Below are positions 23,851-32,578 of a DNA stretch of 41,233 bases, piece after piece. Within the stretch, counting starts at the first letter, position 1, and the number at the start of each line of letters is the position of its first letter. The translations under genes were made by a program, and so were the position numbers. The stretch lies in assembly GCA_944322585.1 (NCBI GenBank), contig CALUPB010000023.1:1-41233 (forward strand), given 5' to 3'. The stretch is from an uncultured Bacteroidales bacterium (GTDB lineage: Bacteria > Bacteroidota > Bacteroidia > Bacteroidales > UBA932). The notes beneath the pieces are model-generated. The model saw only the letters and a list, made by a program, of their open reading frames with translations. It ran no database searches and was not told where the DNA came from.

Positions 23851-25368
23851 ATGAGCCAGATCAGGAATATTGAGCTGTGGCCGGACGGCCGTATGAAGAT
23901 AGAATGGGTAAGGCACAATATGCCTTTGCTTAACGGCCTTGAAAAACGCTTCTATGAAGAAAAGCCGTTTGAAGGCCTGAAAATCGCGCTTTCGGTCCAT
24001 CTCGAAGCCAAGACTGCGTATCTCTGTCAGGTGCTGGCCGCAGGCGGGGCTCAGATGTATGTCACGGGGAGTAATCCGCTTTCCACCCAGGACGATGTGG
24101 CTGCGGCACTTGTCCACGACGGGCTGAATGTGTTTGCGTGGCATGGGGCTACGGACGAGGAATACAGGGAGCATATCAGGAGCGTGCTTGCTCCGGGACC
24201 GAATCTGATAATAGATGACGGTGGAGATCTCGTGCACCTGATGCATACGGAGTTCCGGGAACTTATTCCGGGAGTGATCGGCGGGTGCGAGGAGACTACG
24301 ACCGGCATTCACCGGCTTGAGGCCATGGACAGGGCCGGAGAACTGTGTTTCCCGATGATGCTGGTCAACAATGCCGATTGCAAGCATCTGTTCGACAACC
24401 GTTACGGAACCGGACAGTCGGTGTGGGACGGCATCAACAGGACTACCAATCTGATAGTGGCCGGCAAGAATGTGGTGGTGGCCGGTTACGGATGGTGCGG
24501 CAAGGGTGTCGCCATGAGGGCGAAGGGGCTGGGAGCCGATGTCATCGTCACGGAGGTCAATCCTGTCAAGGCCATGGAAGCAGTAATGGACGGTTTCAAG
24601 GTAATGAAAATGAGACAGGCGGCAGCCTTGGGGGATATATTCGTGACAGTAACCGGGTGTGATGCCGTGATAACGGGACCGGATTTCCTGGAGATGAAGG
24701 ATGGGGCGATATGCTGCAATGCAGGTCATTTCGATGTGGAGGTGGATATGGCCGGACTCCGGGAAATGGCCGTGGAGGCCAGGCCTGCCCGTCACAATAT
24801 CACCGGATACAGGTTGCCGAACGGACGCAGGATCTATGTCATCGCCGAAGGGCGTCTTGTCAATCTTGCGGCAGGTGACGGGCATCCGGCGGAAATAATG
24901 GACATGTCCTTCGCCATCCAGGCCATGAGTGCCCGGTACCTTGTCCGGCATAAGGATGAACTTTCTTACCGTTCTCCCGACAGTGCGGTCGCCGGACATC
25001 GTAATACATTGCTGTGCAGTGCCCCGGCTGAAATCGACAAAGAAATCGCCCGACAGCAGTCTGCTCAGGAATATGGCAGCAGCGATGATGTATCCCGGCA
25101 GTCTGCTCAGGAATATGGCAGCAGCGATGATGCAGTCCAGCGGTCTTCTCTTGAATATGGCAGCAGTGACGTAGCCGATGCCGGTGATATGGGTTTGCTT
25201 CCGAAGCGACAGTGCGACGGAGGAATATCGGCAGAGCAGCGTAATACTTTACTGTATAATGTTCCGGCTGAGATCGACGAAGAGGTCGCCAGGCAGAAAC
25301 TCGCCCATTGGGGGTGCGAAATCGACACCCTCACTCCTCAACAACACCGGTATCTCTATGGCAGGTAG
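23851..25368 (+). CDS. ahcY: S-adenosylhomocysteine hydrolase with duplicated, repeat-filled C-terminal region
   Basis: NAD-dependent enzyme that splits S-adenosylhomocysteine into adenosine and homocysteine, relieving methyltransferase inhibition. Substrate-domain motifs are SVHLEAKTA (48-56), DDGGD (122-126) and CEETTTG (146-152); the NAD site is GYGWCGKG (212-219); CNAGHFDVEVD follows. It is the short Thermotoga/archaeal-type form, normally about 405-420 residues; this one has 505. The extra sequence is near the C terminus: a segment with RNTLL and PAEIDKEIARQ (from residue 384) recurs 80 residues later (from 464, PAEIDEEVARQ), and between them lie three 14-residue repeats ending EYGSSD (about 403-444). 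The true terminal motif IDTLTPQQHRYL is intact after the second copy, so activity is plausible. Confidence 0.9.
   Translation: MSQIRNIELWPDGRMKIEWVRHNMPLLNGLEKRFYEEKPFEGLKIALSVHLEAKTAYLCQVLAAGGAQMYVTGSNPLSTQDDVAAALVHDGLNVFAWHGATDEEYREHIRSVLAPGPNLIIDDGGDLVHLMHTEFRELIPGVIGGCEETTTGIHRLEAMDRAGELCFPMMLVNNADCKHLFDNRYGTGQSVWDGINRTTNLIVAGKNVVVAGYGWCGKGVAMRAKGLGADVIVTEVNPVKAMEAVMDGFKVMKMRQAAALGDIFVTVTGCDAVITGPDFLEMKDGAICCNAGHFDVEVDMAGLREMAVEARPARHNITGYRLPNGRRIYVIAEGRLVNLAAGDGHPAEIMDMSFAIQAMSARYLVRHKDELSYRSPDSAVAGHRNTLLCSAPAEIDKEIARQQSAQEYGSSDDVSRQSAQEYGSSDDAVQRSSLEYGSSDVADAGDMGLLPKRQCDGGISAEQRNTLLYNVPAEIDEEVARQKLAHWGCEIDTLTPQQHRYLYGR
25057..25182 (+). repeat. Three 42-bp tandem repeats inside ahcY
   Basis: CAGTCTGCTCAGGAATATGG recurs with period 42 (starting 25057 and 25099, with a diverged third unit from about 25141). 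The first two units are nearly identical, so the duplication is recent. Each adds 14 residues in frame. Confidence 0.85.
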
Positions 25369-25399
25369 CCCCTCGCTTCCAGCCATCCACCTCCGTGGC

Positions 25400-25505
25400 G
25401 ATCCAAAGGTGGAATTTCAAGGCTTGTACAGAAGAGAAAACCGCAGTGTACTGTCTCCATGAGGATTTTCAAACCAAACGTAACTCTGAAAATACCCTTT
25501 TGACC
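25400..25505 (+). repeat. Interspersed repeat of about 110 bp, copy A
   Basis: Diverged copy of the element at 27368-27480: both hold TTTCAAGGCTTG, GAAAACCG, AGTGTACTG, ATGAGGATTTTC, CGTAAC and CCCTTTTG in the same order and spacing. It lies 31 bp after the ahcY stop. Non-coding as far as I can tell. Confidence 0.75.
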
Positions 25506-25995
25506 CTCACAGTTCATGCCTGTATGCTCTCTGTGGCACCTTGTGCATATCCTCTCCACTGTTCCTGGACATGTGTAGTCATCCAATGATCTACACTCCC
25601 TGTTACGCCCTTCGCGCATGTCCTCCTATTGCTCGCAAGACATGTGGGTTAACCATCACTATTTCCTGTAATACCTTTCTCCGCATATTCTTCCGACCGT
25701 ACTTGTGATATGCGCAATGACCAGCTGAAATATGCGATGATCTTCCTTGATATCCCCAGCAGTTTATTGGATATGCACACTCATCCAATGTCCTATATTT
25801 CCTGTGGCTCCATTCCCGCGCATTCTCCCCAGGGTGTGAGACACGTGCCTTGGCCAGCCACCTTCCATGCTGTACATATCCTTCTCCACTGTCCAGAGAC
25901 ATGCGTTGTCAAGTGTTGATCTTCGTCTCCGGTTGCCTTATCATTGTGATATCACCTTCCTTCTCGCTTCTTCGGATCAGAGCTTTCGGATGACC
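25506..25995. other. Gene-free stretch with degenerate repeats
   Basis: No credible gene on either strand. One pair of related segments stands out: 25542-25573 and 25871-25903 share TG(T)-CATATCC-TCTCCACTGT and GACATG. Others share TATTTCCTGT near 25663 and 25797. It may be an old decayed repeat array. Confidence 0.4.
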
Positions 25996-26250
25996 GTGCC
26001 AGGTCTGTCGAAGATACGCAGACCTGGAACGGTGACATGCCCTGGAGCGGCTTCTGACGGAGGTAGATGTGCCAGGTCTGTCAGAACATCGCAGACCTGG
26101 AGCGGTGGCCTGCCTTGGAGCGGCCTCTGACAGGGGTAGGTGTGCCAGGTCTGCCAAGGAAGCGCATACCTGAAACGGTGGCCTGCCTTGGAGAGGCTTC
26201 TGACGGAGGTGGGTGTGCCAGGTCTGTCGAAGATACGCAGACCTGGAACG
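25996..26250 (+). repeat. 73-bp tandem repeat array, about 3.5 units
   Basis: Units begin with GTGCCAGGTCTG at 25996, 26069, 26142 and 26215, an exact 73-bp period; the last unit is cut after about 36 bp. Each unit carries an inverted repeat CCAGGTCTG / CAGACCTGG around an 11-nt loop, intact in units 1, 2 and 4 and damaged in unit 3. The period is not a multiple of three and no gene runs through it. The same family occurs reversed at 40980-41233. Confidence 0.92.
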
Positions 26251-26279
26251 CCGCCTCATGGTGTGGGCGTTATATGTTA

Positions 26280-26326
26280 AATGCCATGCCTCTTCTACAA
26301 GTTTCCCGTAGTAGTGGCACGGCATT
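26280..26326 (-). terminator. Hairpin downstream of fabG
   Basis: A 19-bp imperfect stem (16 of 19 positions pair, AATGCC at 26280 with GGCATT at 26321-26326) with a 9-nt loop lies 55 bp behind the fabG stop on the minus strand and is followed there by TTTAACAT. A likely terminator for fabG. Confidence 0.55.
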
Positions 26327-26381
26327 ATTATGTTATTGATTGTCCCGACTCCGGTCCGCGACAGGCAGTCTCGGTTCCGTA

Positions 26382-27128
26382 TCAGCAGTTCATCGCTCCG
26401 CAGCAGTGGATAACCTGTCCGCTGACATAGGACGAAAGCGGTGATGCAAGGAAGAGGGCTACGTTGGCAACGTCTTCCGGTGTGCCCCCGCGGCGCAGAG
26501 GTATCTGTTTCTCCCACTCTTCACGTACCTTTTCAGGCAGGGCGGCGGTCATGTCCGTGATGATGAAGCCCGGGGCTATGCAGTTGGCTCTGATGCCGCG
26601 CGGTCCCATTTCCTTGGCGATCGACTTTGCGAGGCCGATAAGGCCGGCCTTGGATGCCGAGTAGTTGCACTGTCCGGCATTCCCGGAGACGCCGACTACT
26701 GAAGACATGTTGATGATGCTTCCGCTGCGCTGCTTTGCCATTACAGGGGTACATGCATGTATGAAGTTGAAGGCAGACTTGAGGTTGACGGAGATGACGG
26801 CATCCCACTGTGCCTCTGTCATCCTCATCATGAGCCCGTCCTTGGTGATGCCGGCATTGTTGACGAGAATGTCGATATGTCCGAATTCCTCTACGATCTG
26901 AGCCACTACCTTATGAGTTTCTTCGAAGTCGGCTGCATTGGATGCGTATGCCTTCACTTTCACTCCATAAGCCTCGATTTCCTTGGCTGTCGCTTCTGCT
27001 GCTTCGTTGATTACGAGGTCTGTGAACGCGATGTCCGCTCCCTCGGATGCATATTTCAAGGCGATAGCCTTTCCTATTCCTCTTGCCGCTCCTGTAATTA
27101 CGGCAACTTTTCCATCAAGAAGTCCCAT
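26382..27128 (-). CDS. fabG: 3-oxoacyl-ACP reductase (FabG), SDR family
   Basis: NADPH-dependent short-chain dehydrogenase of fatty acid elongation, 248 residues, cytoplasmic. The cofactor motif TGAARGIG (12-19), LVNNAGITKDGL (88-99) and catalytic Ser143, Tyr156 and Lys160 (NYSASK) are in place. The PGFIITDMTAALPEKVREEW stretch is typical of FabG. The C terminus HCCGAMNC is unusually cysteine-rich where many family members have a Gly-Gly-Met end. SDRs are broad, so another ketoacyl substrate is possible, but the length and motifs fit FabG well. It has its own promoter and probable terminator. Confidence 0.88.
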   Translation of the reverse strand: MGLLDGKVAVITGAARGIGKAIALKYASEGADIAFTDLVINEAAEATAKEIEAYGVKVKAYASNAADFEETHKVVAQIVEEFGHIDILVNNAGITKDGLMMRMTEAQWDAVISVNLKSAFNFIHACTPVMAKQRSGSIINMSSVVGVSGNAGQCNYSASKAGLIGLAKSIAKEMGPRGIRANCIAPGFIITDMTAALPEKVREEWEKQIPLRRGGTPEDVANVALFLASPLSSYVSGQVIHCCGAMNC

Positions 27129-27243
27129 ATTTCTTATTTAATTGGTTGTCATGTTATTCTGTGGAGAAGGCCGTCAGACAAGGTGCCGGTTCTCCATCAT
27201 CAAATTGTCCCGGAAATCCGGCGTGTCGACCGGAAATCCGGGG

Positions 27244-27275
27244 CAAAATTATAAAACTCTTCAATAAATTGCAAA
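27244..27275 (-). promoter_or_regulatory. fabG promoter
   Basis: On the minus strand TTTG (27275-27272), 20 bases and TAATTTTG (27251-27244) form a full promoter. The leader to the fabG ATG is about 110 nt. Confidence 0.7.
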
Positions 27276-27367
27276 CCTGCGCAGAGACATGCTTTGGTAC
27301 AGCCAACGGGCGAGTCCGACATATGGAGTCAGGGCAGAACCGGACTTTATGTGGGAGGAATTGAGAT

Positions 27368-27480
27368 TGACCCCAAGGAGGAGTTTCAAGGCTTGCGAAG
27401 ATTAGAAAACCGTAGTGTACTGGGTGTACATGAGGATTTTCGAAGCAAGCGTAACGCAGAAAACGCCCTTTTGGGACATC
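27368..27480 (+). repeat. Interspersed repeat of about 110 bp, copy B
   Basis: Second copy of the element seen after ahcY, in the same orientation, ending 7 nt from the atpG stop. Frames through it (GLRRLENRS, HEDFRSKRNAENALL) look gene-like but match the other copy only as repeat DNA. The remaining gap 27129-27367 holds the fabG promoter and leader. Confidence 0.75.
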
Positions 27481-27486
27481 AAGCTG

Positions 27487-28356
27487 TCAATTGCTTTGGG
27501 TGATGTCTGCGAGCTCATCGGTGATGGCCTGTTGCCGTCTCTTGTTGTATTCGAGAGACAGTTCGTCGATGAGCTCCTGGGCATTGTCGGTTGCGGTCTG
27601 CATCGCTATCATCCTTGCCGCATTCTCTGCCGTTATGCTGTCAAGAAGGGTCCTGTAAAGCCGTATCCTTACTTCGGACGGAATCATGACTTCCAGAAGG
27701 GCGTCTGAGTCAGGTTCCAGGATATAGTCCCTGACGGCTTCCCTTCCCTGGTTTTCCAGACTTTCGTCTTTGAACGGTAATACCTGCTCCTGCATCGGCA
27801 CTTGACGCCCCATTGAATGAAAATGGTTGTAGACGGTACATACCCTGTCCGTATTTCCGTCCAGATAGTCTTTCATCAGGAGTTCCGCGAGGGGAGCCGT
27901 CCCTTCGAATGACGGTTTGCCTACAAGTCCTCCGAAATCCCGGCATATCGAGAATGTCTTCTCTTTTGCCGTGCCCTGTACCATCTTTTCTCCTACAGGG
28001 AATACCGTGATTTCCCGGAAGCCTTCACCTTTCAGTGCCTTGACGGCTTTGTGAAGTTCTTTTATGACATTTGCATTGAAGGCTCCGCACAGGGAATTGT
28101 CTGAAGAGAATGCTACAATCGTAGCGTGTCTTTTCTCCTTGTGCTCTGTAGTCAGAGGTGACGCGGTGATGACGTCAGGATCGCTGCACAGAGCCGCTAC
28201 AATCTCCGAAAATCTGTGCTCGTAATCTGCCAGTGCCTCCATGGAGGACTGGACGCGGTGGAGTTTGGCCGAAGCGACCATCTTCATCGCGGAAGTGATT
28301 TTCAGAGTACTCTGTACGGAGGCGATTCGTGCCTTCAGCTCTTTCAGTGCAGCCAT
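27487..28356 (-). CDS. atpG: ATP synthase gamma subunit
   Basis: Central rotor shaft of F1. The 289-residue protein has the two end coiled-coil segments: KELKARIASVQSTLKITSAM and VASAKLHRVQ at the N terminus, and ENAARMIAMQTATDNAQEL through LSLEYNKRRQQAITDEL at the C terminus, the part that turns inside the alpha-beta ring. AFSSDNSLCGAFNANV is the usual Rossmann-domain stretch. It is the last gene of the atp operon, 5 nt after atpA. Confidence 0.96.
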   Translation of the reverse strand: MAALKELKARIASVQSTLKITSAMKMVASAKLHRVQSSMEALADYEHRFSEIVAALCSDPDVITASPLTTEHKEKRHATIVAFSSDNSLCGAFNANVIKELHKAVKALKGEGFREITVFPVGEKMVQGTAKEKTFSICRDFGGLVGKPSFEGTAPLAELLMKDYLDGNTDRVCTVYNHFHSMGRQVPMQEQVLPFKDESLENQGREAVRDYILEPDSDALLEVMIPSEVRIRLYRTLLDSITAENAARMIAMQTATDNAQELIDELSLEYNKRRQQAITDELADITQSN

Positions 28357-28361
28357 GGCTG

Positions 28362-29948
28362 TTATGATTTTAAGGATTCTGCCACTTCTGCGGCGGCAGT
28401 TTCTATCTTCTTTGCCGTATCGTCGTCAAGAACGCCCTGCTGAAGGGTCTCGAACACGCCGGAAGGCTTGAGGGCTTCGATAAGCAGCCTTTCGAAATCC
28501 GCCACATGTTCAATAGGAACATCTTTCAGCAGCCCGTGTGTGCCGCAGTACAGGACGGCTATCTGCTGCCCTACAGGCATCGGGCTGTATTGTGGCTGGA
28601 TAAGCAGTCTGGAGTTCTTGCGTCCGCGGTCCAGTACAGCCACAGTCACTGGATCCATGTCGCTGCTGAACTTGGAGAAGGATTCCAGTTCGCGGAACTG
28701 CGCCTGGTCTATCTTGAGTGTTCCTGCAACCTTTTTCATTGCCTTTATCTGGGCGTTGCCACCGACACGGGATACGGAAATACCGACATCGATGGCCGGA
28801 AGGCTTCCCTCGTTGAACAGATTGGTGTCGAGGAATATCTGGCCGTCGGTAATGGATATGACATTGGTCGGGATATATGCCGACACGTCTCCGGCCTGTG
28901 TTTCGATGATAGGAAGCGCCGTAAGGGAACCTCCTCCCTTTACCTTGTCTTTCAGTGTGGCAGGAAGGTCGTTCATCTGTCTTGCAACTTCTTCCTGGGC
29001 GATAATCTTGGCCGCACGTTCCAGCAGACGGGAGTGAAGGTAGAATATGTCTCCCGGGTAGGCCTCACGTCCTGACGGACGGCGGAGGATCAGGGACACT
29101 TCGCGGTATGCGACAGCCTGTTTCGACAGGTCGTCATAGACTACGAGGGCATGCCGGCCGGTATCGCGGAAATATTCCCCGATGGCTGCCCCTGCAAACG
29201 GGGCGAAATACTGTACGGCAGCCGGATCGGCAGCCATGGCAGCCACTACGATTGTGTAGTCGAGTGCTCCGTATTTCTTGAGAGTCTGCACGATGTTGGC
29301 CACGGTGGATGCTTTCTGCCCTACGGCGACATAGATGCAGTAGACCGGATCCCCGGCTTCGTAGTTGCTTCTCTGGTTGATTATGGTGTCAATGGCGATA
29401 GCGGTCTTGCCGGTCTGCCTGTCGCCGATGATGAGTTCCCTCTGGCCGCGCCCGATAGGGATCATGGCATCAATTGCCTTGATGCCGGTCTGGAGAGGCT
29501 GGCTTACAGGCTGGCGGAATATTACTCCGGGAGCCTTGCGTTCAAGCGGCAGTTCCACCGTCTCCCCGAGGACAGGGCCTTTCCCGTCGATAGGCTCTCC
29601 GAGAGGGTTGATGACACGTCCGAGCAGGGTCTCTCCGACATTGATGGATGCCGTATGTCCTGTCCTGCGTATCGTATCCCCTTCCTTGATCTGATCTGTC
29701 GGTCCGAGAAGCACGGCCCCGACATTGTCTTCCTCAAGGTTCATCACTACGGCCTTTATCCCGTTGTCGAATTCGAGTAGTTCATTCGCCTGTGCGTTCC
29801 TGAGTCCGAAGATGCGGACGACTCCGTCGCTTACCTGAAGCACGGTGCCCACTTCCGCATACTGCGCCTCAAGGTCTATGCCCTCAAGTTCCGAAAGCAG
29901 GATATCCGGCACTTCAGCCGGTTTTATATTGTTGTTCTTGTCACTCAT
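28362..29948 (-). CDS. atpA: ATP synthase alpha subunit
   Basis: Non-catalytic nucleotide-binding subunit of F1, 528 residues. Walker A is GDRQTGKT (175-182), followed by [29 protein letters not shown] is the conserved stretch after the central strand, with the arginine finger in the [19 protein letters not shown] region. The ATG at 29948 is used; a TTG at 29954 would add two residues only. Downstream of atpH by 12 nt. Confidence 0.97.
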   Translation of the reverse strand: MSDKNNNIKPAEVPDILLSELEGIDLEAQYAEVGTVLQVSDGVVRIFGLRNAQANELLEFDNGIKAVVMNLEEDNVGAVLLGPTDQIKEGDTIRRTGHTASINVGETLLGRVINPLGEPIDGKGPVLGETVELPLERKAPGVIFRQPVSQPLQTGIKAIDAMIPIGRGQRELIIGDRQTGKTAIAIDTIINQRSNYEAGDPVYCIYVAVGQKASTVANIVQTLKKYGALDYTIVVAAMAADPAAVQYFAPFAGAAIGEYFRDTGRHALVVYDDLSKQAVAYREVSLILRRPSGREAYPGDIFYLHSRLLERAAKIIAQEEVARQMNDLPATLKDKVKGGGSLTALPIIETQAGDVSAYIPTNVISITDGQIFLDTNLFNEGSLPAIDVGISVSRVGGNAQIKAMKKVAGTLKIDQAQFRELESFSKFSSDMDPVTVAVLDRGRKNSRLLIQPQYSPMPVGQQIAVLYCGTHGLLKDVPIEHVADFERLLIEALKPSGVFETLQQGVLDDDTAKKIETAAAEVAESLKS

Positions 29949-29960
29949 GTTCAATCAGTT

Positions 29961-30515
29961 TCAAATTTTCCGTATAGGCTCGTTCCCGAGTTCTCTCCTA
30001 AGCGTCCTCAATTGGGAGGACAGGCTTGCGTCTATAAGAGTGTCATCCATGCGGAAGACGAATCCTCCTATGAGGGCAGGGCTGACCCTGCGGCGGAAAT
30101 TCACCGTACAATGCGACCATTCCTGTATCTTCCTGCGGAGGGATTCCTCTATTTCCGGCCCGACAGGGGCGGCCGTGATGAGTTCCGCTTCCCTGATATT
30201 ATGCCTTTCCCTGTAAAGTTCCATGAAAGACAGGAACATTATGTACAGACAGGCTTCACGGTGATGCCGGAGAACCAGCCGTATGAAGTCCGTCAAGGAG
30301 CGGCTCAGCGGAGTAGGGGAGAGATGGCTTACCGCGCTTATCTTCTCCTCTATCGGCAACACCGGGGAATGCAGGGCCTCGATCAGTGGCAGATCCTGCC
30401 TGTAAAGTCCGGCAAGCTGCTGCACTTCACCGTACACCCTCGCTTCTTCCCCGCATCTGGCGGAATAGTCTGCAAGTGCCTTTGCATATCGCCTCGATAT
30501 GAGTCCGGTATCCAT
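29961..30515 (-). CDS. atpH: ATP synthase delta subunit
   Basis: Links the top of F1 to the peripheral stalk. At 184 residues it has normal size; the start ISRRYAKALADYSARCG and the C-terminal FRRRVSPALIGGFVFRMDDT with SLSSQLRTLRREL are typical of the delta/OSCP family. Its ATG overlaps the atpF stop by one base, so translation is coupled. Confidence 0.94.
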   Translation of the reverse strand: MDTGLISRRYAKALADYSARCGEEARVYGEVQQLAGLYRQDLPLIEALHSPVLPIEEKISAVSHLSPTPLSRSLTDFIRLVLRHHREACLYIMFLSFMELYRERHNIREAELITAAPVGPEIEESLRRKIQEWSHCTVNFRRRVSPALIGGFVFRMDDTLIDASLSSQLRTLRRELGNEPIRKI

Positions 30516-31027
30516 TATGCCTCCTTATGCTTCATGTCCTTGTCCATCTCATTCAGCAGTTTCTCAGCCAGAGAAGTCTGGGACTGCTCATCGTCAAGTT
30601 TGCCCCTCAGCAGTTTCTCGCTTATGGCAATGGACAGCAGAGCCACCTGATGCCTTGCGTCACGGAGAATGGCTTCCCTTTCTATTTCCGCATTGGCCTT
30701 TGCGGCGGCTATGATCCTTTCCCCCTCTTCTTCTGCCTTCCTTCTGGCTTCGGAAAGAAGTTTTTCCCTTGTTTCGGCGGCAGATCTGAGAATCTCTCCC
30801 TTCTGCCTTTCCGCGTCAGCCCTGATGCTGTCCATCTCGGCCTGCAGGTTCTTTACTTTTGTCTCGGCCTTGCTGGCGGCATCCAGGGACGAATCGATGT
30901 ACTCCTTACGCTCGTCCAGAGCCTTCAGCATGACAGGGAAGCCGAACTTCGCCAGCAGAATGAAGACTATGACGAACGCAAGGGTCATCCAGATGAGCAG
31001 TCCCGGTTCCGGTAGCAACAGTCCCAT
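30515..31027 (-). CDS. atpF: ATP synthase b subunit
   Basis: Peripheral stalk subunit of 170 residues. One N-terminal membrane helix (about residues 8-27, LLIWMTLAFVIVFILLAKFG) precedes a long charged helix (FPVMLKALDERKEYIDSSLD onwards) rich in Glu, Lys and Ala, which dimerises and reaches delta. 18 nt behind atpE. Confidence 0.95.
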   Translation of the reverse strand: MGLLLPEPGLLIWMTLAFVIVFILLAKFGFPVMLKALDERKEYIDSSLDAASKAETKVKNLQAEMDSIRADAERQKGEILRSAAETREKLLSEARRKAEEEGERIIAAAKANAEIEREAILRDARHQVALLSIAISEKLLRGKLDDEQSQTSLAEKLLNEMDKDMKHKEA

Positions 31028-31045
31028 AGCGTCTGAATCTTTATT

Positions 31046-31276
<231 letters not shown>

Positions 31277-31321
31277 TTATCGTTAATATTTTGATTCTCT
31301 TTACCGTTCCATATGTCCCTT

Positions 31322-32578
31322 TCATGATGGTACTTTGCTGCTCTTTTTCCCTTCCTGGGCCATGCCTATGAACACTGCGGAAAGCATCGTGAAGACATAG
31401 GCCTGAAGGAATGCGACCAACAGTTCAAGACAGTTCATGAATACGCAGAAAAGCACTGAAACCACTGTCATCGAACCGTTGATGGCTGCTCCCATGCCGG
31501 CAGTCACGAAAATCACGCACACAAGACAGAGTATCACTGCATGTCCCGCCATCATGTTGGCGAACAGTCGTATCATCAGGGCGAAAGGCTTCGTGAATAT
31601 CCCGACGAATTCGATGAGGGGGATGATCGGCACAGGCACTTTCAGCAGCGCCGGAACCTCCGGCCAAAAGATGTCTTTCCAGTAGGCCTTGCCTCCGAAA
31701 AGATTGATTGCAATGAAAGACGCCAGCGCAAGTACGAATGTAACCGCTATATTGCCGGTCACGTTCACTCCTCCGGGGAAGAAAGGTATCAGGCCCATCA
31801 GATTGTTGACCAGTATGAAGAAGAACACCGTCAGCAGGAACGGGGCGAACCTGCGCCACTGCTCTCCTACGCAAGGCTTCACGATGTCTTCCGTCAGATA
31901 GTCCACTACAGTCTCCATCATTCCGGTGAAACCTTTCGGGGCTGCGTCCGTAGCCTTTCTCTTTCTGTACCATCCGGCCGCTCCGAGTATCAGCAGGACA
32001 GTGATGAAACTGTTCAGAAGCAGTCCTGCAGTCGTTTTCGTGATGGAGAGGTCAAGCGGCCGGACTGCACTCCCGTCAGAAAGGGTTTCCACAATCTTTC
32101 CTTCGTGTTTCCCCTCTGCGGCTATGCTGAACCCTTCGTAAGATGCACCTTCTTCAAGATGTGCGGAAGAGAAACAGTGCCATCCCGATATCCTGCTGTA
32201 CAGTATGACAGGCAGGGCGACTGTGACGGATTTCTTTCCGAATGTCCCGATATGCCACCAGTAGCTGTCTCCGAGATGCTCCATCACTATTCCTTTGACA
32301 TCCGGACCTTCCTCCGCATCAGCGGCTGCCTCGCTCCCTTTCATGTCGGTTGCCTGGCCGCTCCTTGCAGATGCTGTCATTTCCGGACTTACTCCTTCTC
32401 CGGATCCGGAAACACCTTGTCCGCTATCCGGCATGTCGGCTGTCTGGCCGCTCCCTGCGTACGCTGCCGCTTCCGGGATTTCCGCTTCTGAAGCGTCCCT
32501 GGCTCCGGCAGGCAGTCCTGCATATAACAGTATGGACAGAGATATGATACTATATAATAATGTATGTAGCATATTCAT
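31322..32578 (-). CDS. atpB: ATP synthase a subunit with a long repetitive N-terminal extension
   Basis: Membrane stator subunit forming the two proton half-channels. The C-terminal 240 residues hold the conserved helices, including the essential arginine in LMIRLFANMMAGH and the FLQAYVFTMLSAVFIGMA end. The protein is 418 residues, long even for Bacteroidota AtpB, which often have a signal peptide and a periplasmic N-terminal domain. Here residues 1-26 look like the signal peptide, and residues 28-92 are a low-complexity Ser/Gly/Ala/Glu stretch with a 30-residue repeat (SGQTADM and SGQATDM). The globular outer part (VKGIVMEHLGDSYWWHIG) follows. Its start overlaps the atpC stop by 4 nt; a second ATG at 32572 is possible. 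Confidence 0.93.
   Translation of the reverse strand: MNMLHTLLYSIISLSILLYAGLPAGARDASEAEIPEAAAYAGSGQTADMPDSGQGVSGSGEGVSPEMTASARSGQATDMKGSEAAADAEEGPDVKGIVMEHLGDSYWWHIGTFGKKSVTVALPVILYSRISGWHCFSSAHLEEGASYEGFSIAAEGKHEGKIVETLSDGSAVRPLDLSITKTTAGLLLNSFITVLLILGAAGWYRKRKATDAAPKGFTGMMETVVDYLTEDIVKPCVGEQWRRFAPFLLTVFFFILVNNLMGLIPFFPGGVNVTGNIAVTFVLALASFIAINLFGGKAYWKDIFWPEVPALLKVPVPIIPLIEFVGIFTKPFALMIRLFANMMAGHAVILCLVCVIFVTAGMGAAINGSMTVVSVLFCVFMNCLELLVAFLQAYVFTMLSAVFIGMAQEGKKSSKVPS

Noticed and set aside
23835-23873. 12-codon upstream frame overlapping the ahcY start
   Set aside because: It begins at the predicted transcript start itself, with no room for a ribosome site; likely chance.
23794-24999. 401-codon open frame opposite ahcY
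   Set aside because: Antisense shadow with no recognised domain.
25996-26250. CRISPR array
   Set aside because: The repeated unit fills the whole 73-bp period with no unique spacers, and no cas gene is present.
25981-26260. Integron attC cassette sites
   Set aside because: Hairpins recur at constant spacing with no cassettes between them, and no core-site GTTRRRY pairs or integrase are seen.
25909-26517. 202-codon minus-strand frame through the 73-bp array
   Set aside because: A 73-bp period shifts frame every unit, so the frame is open by chance; it also overlaps the fabG 3' end.
27294-27503. Small open frame reading GLRRLENRS and HEDFRSKRNAENALL
   Set aside because: It follows the 110-bp interspersed element; the other copy keeps DNA blocks but not a consistent reading frame or start.
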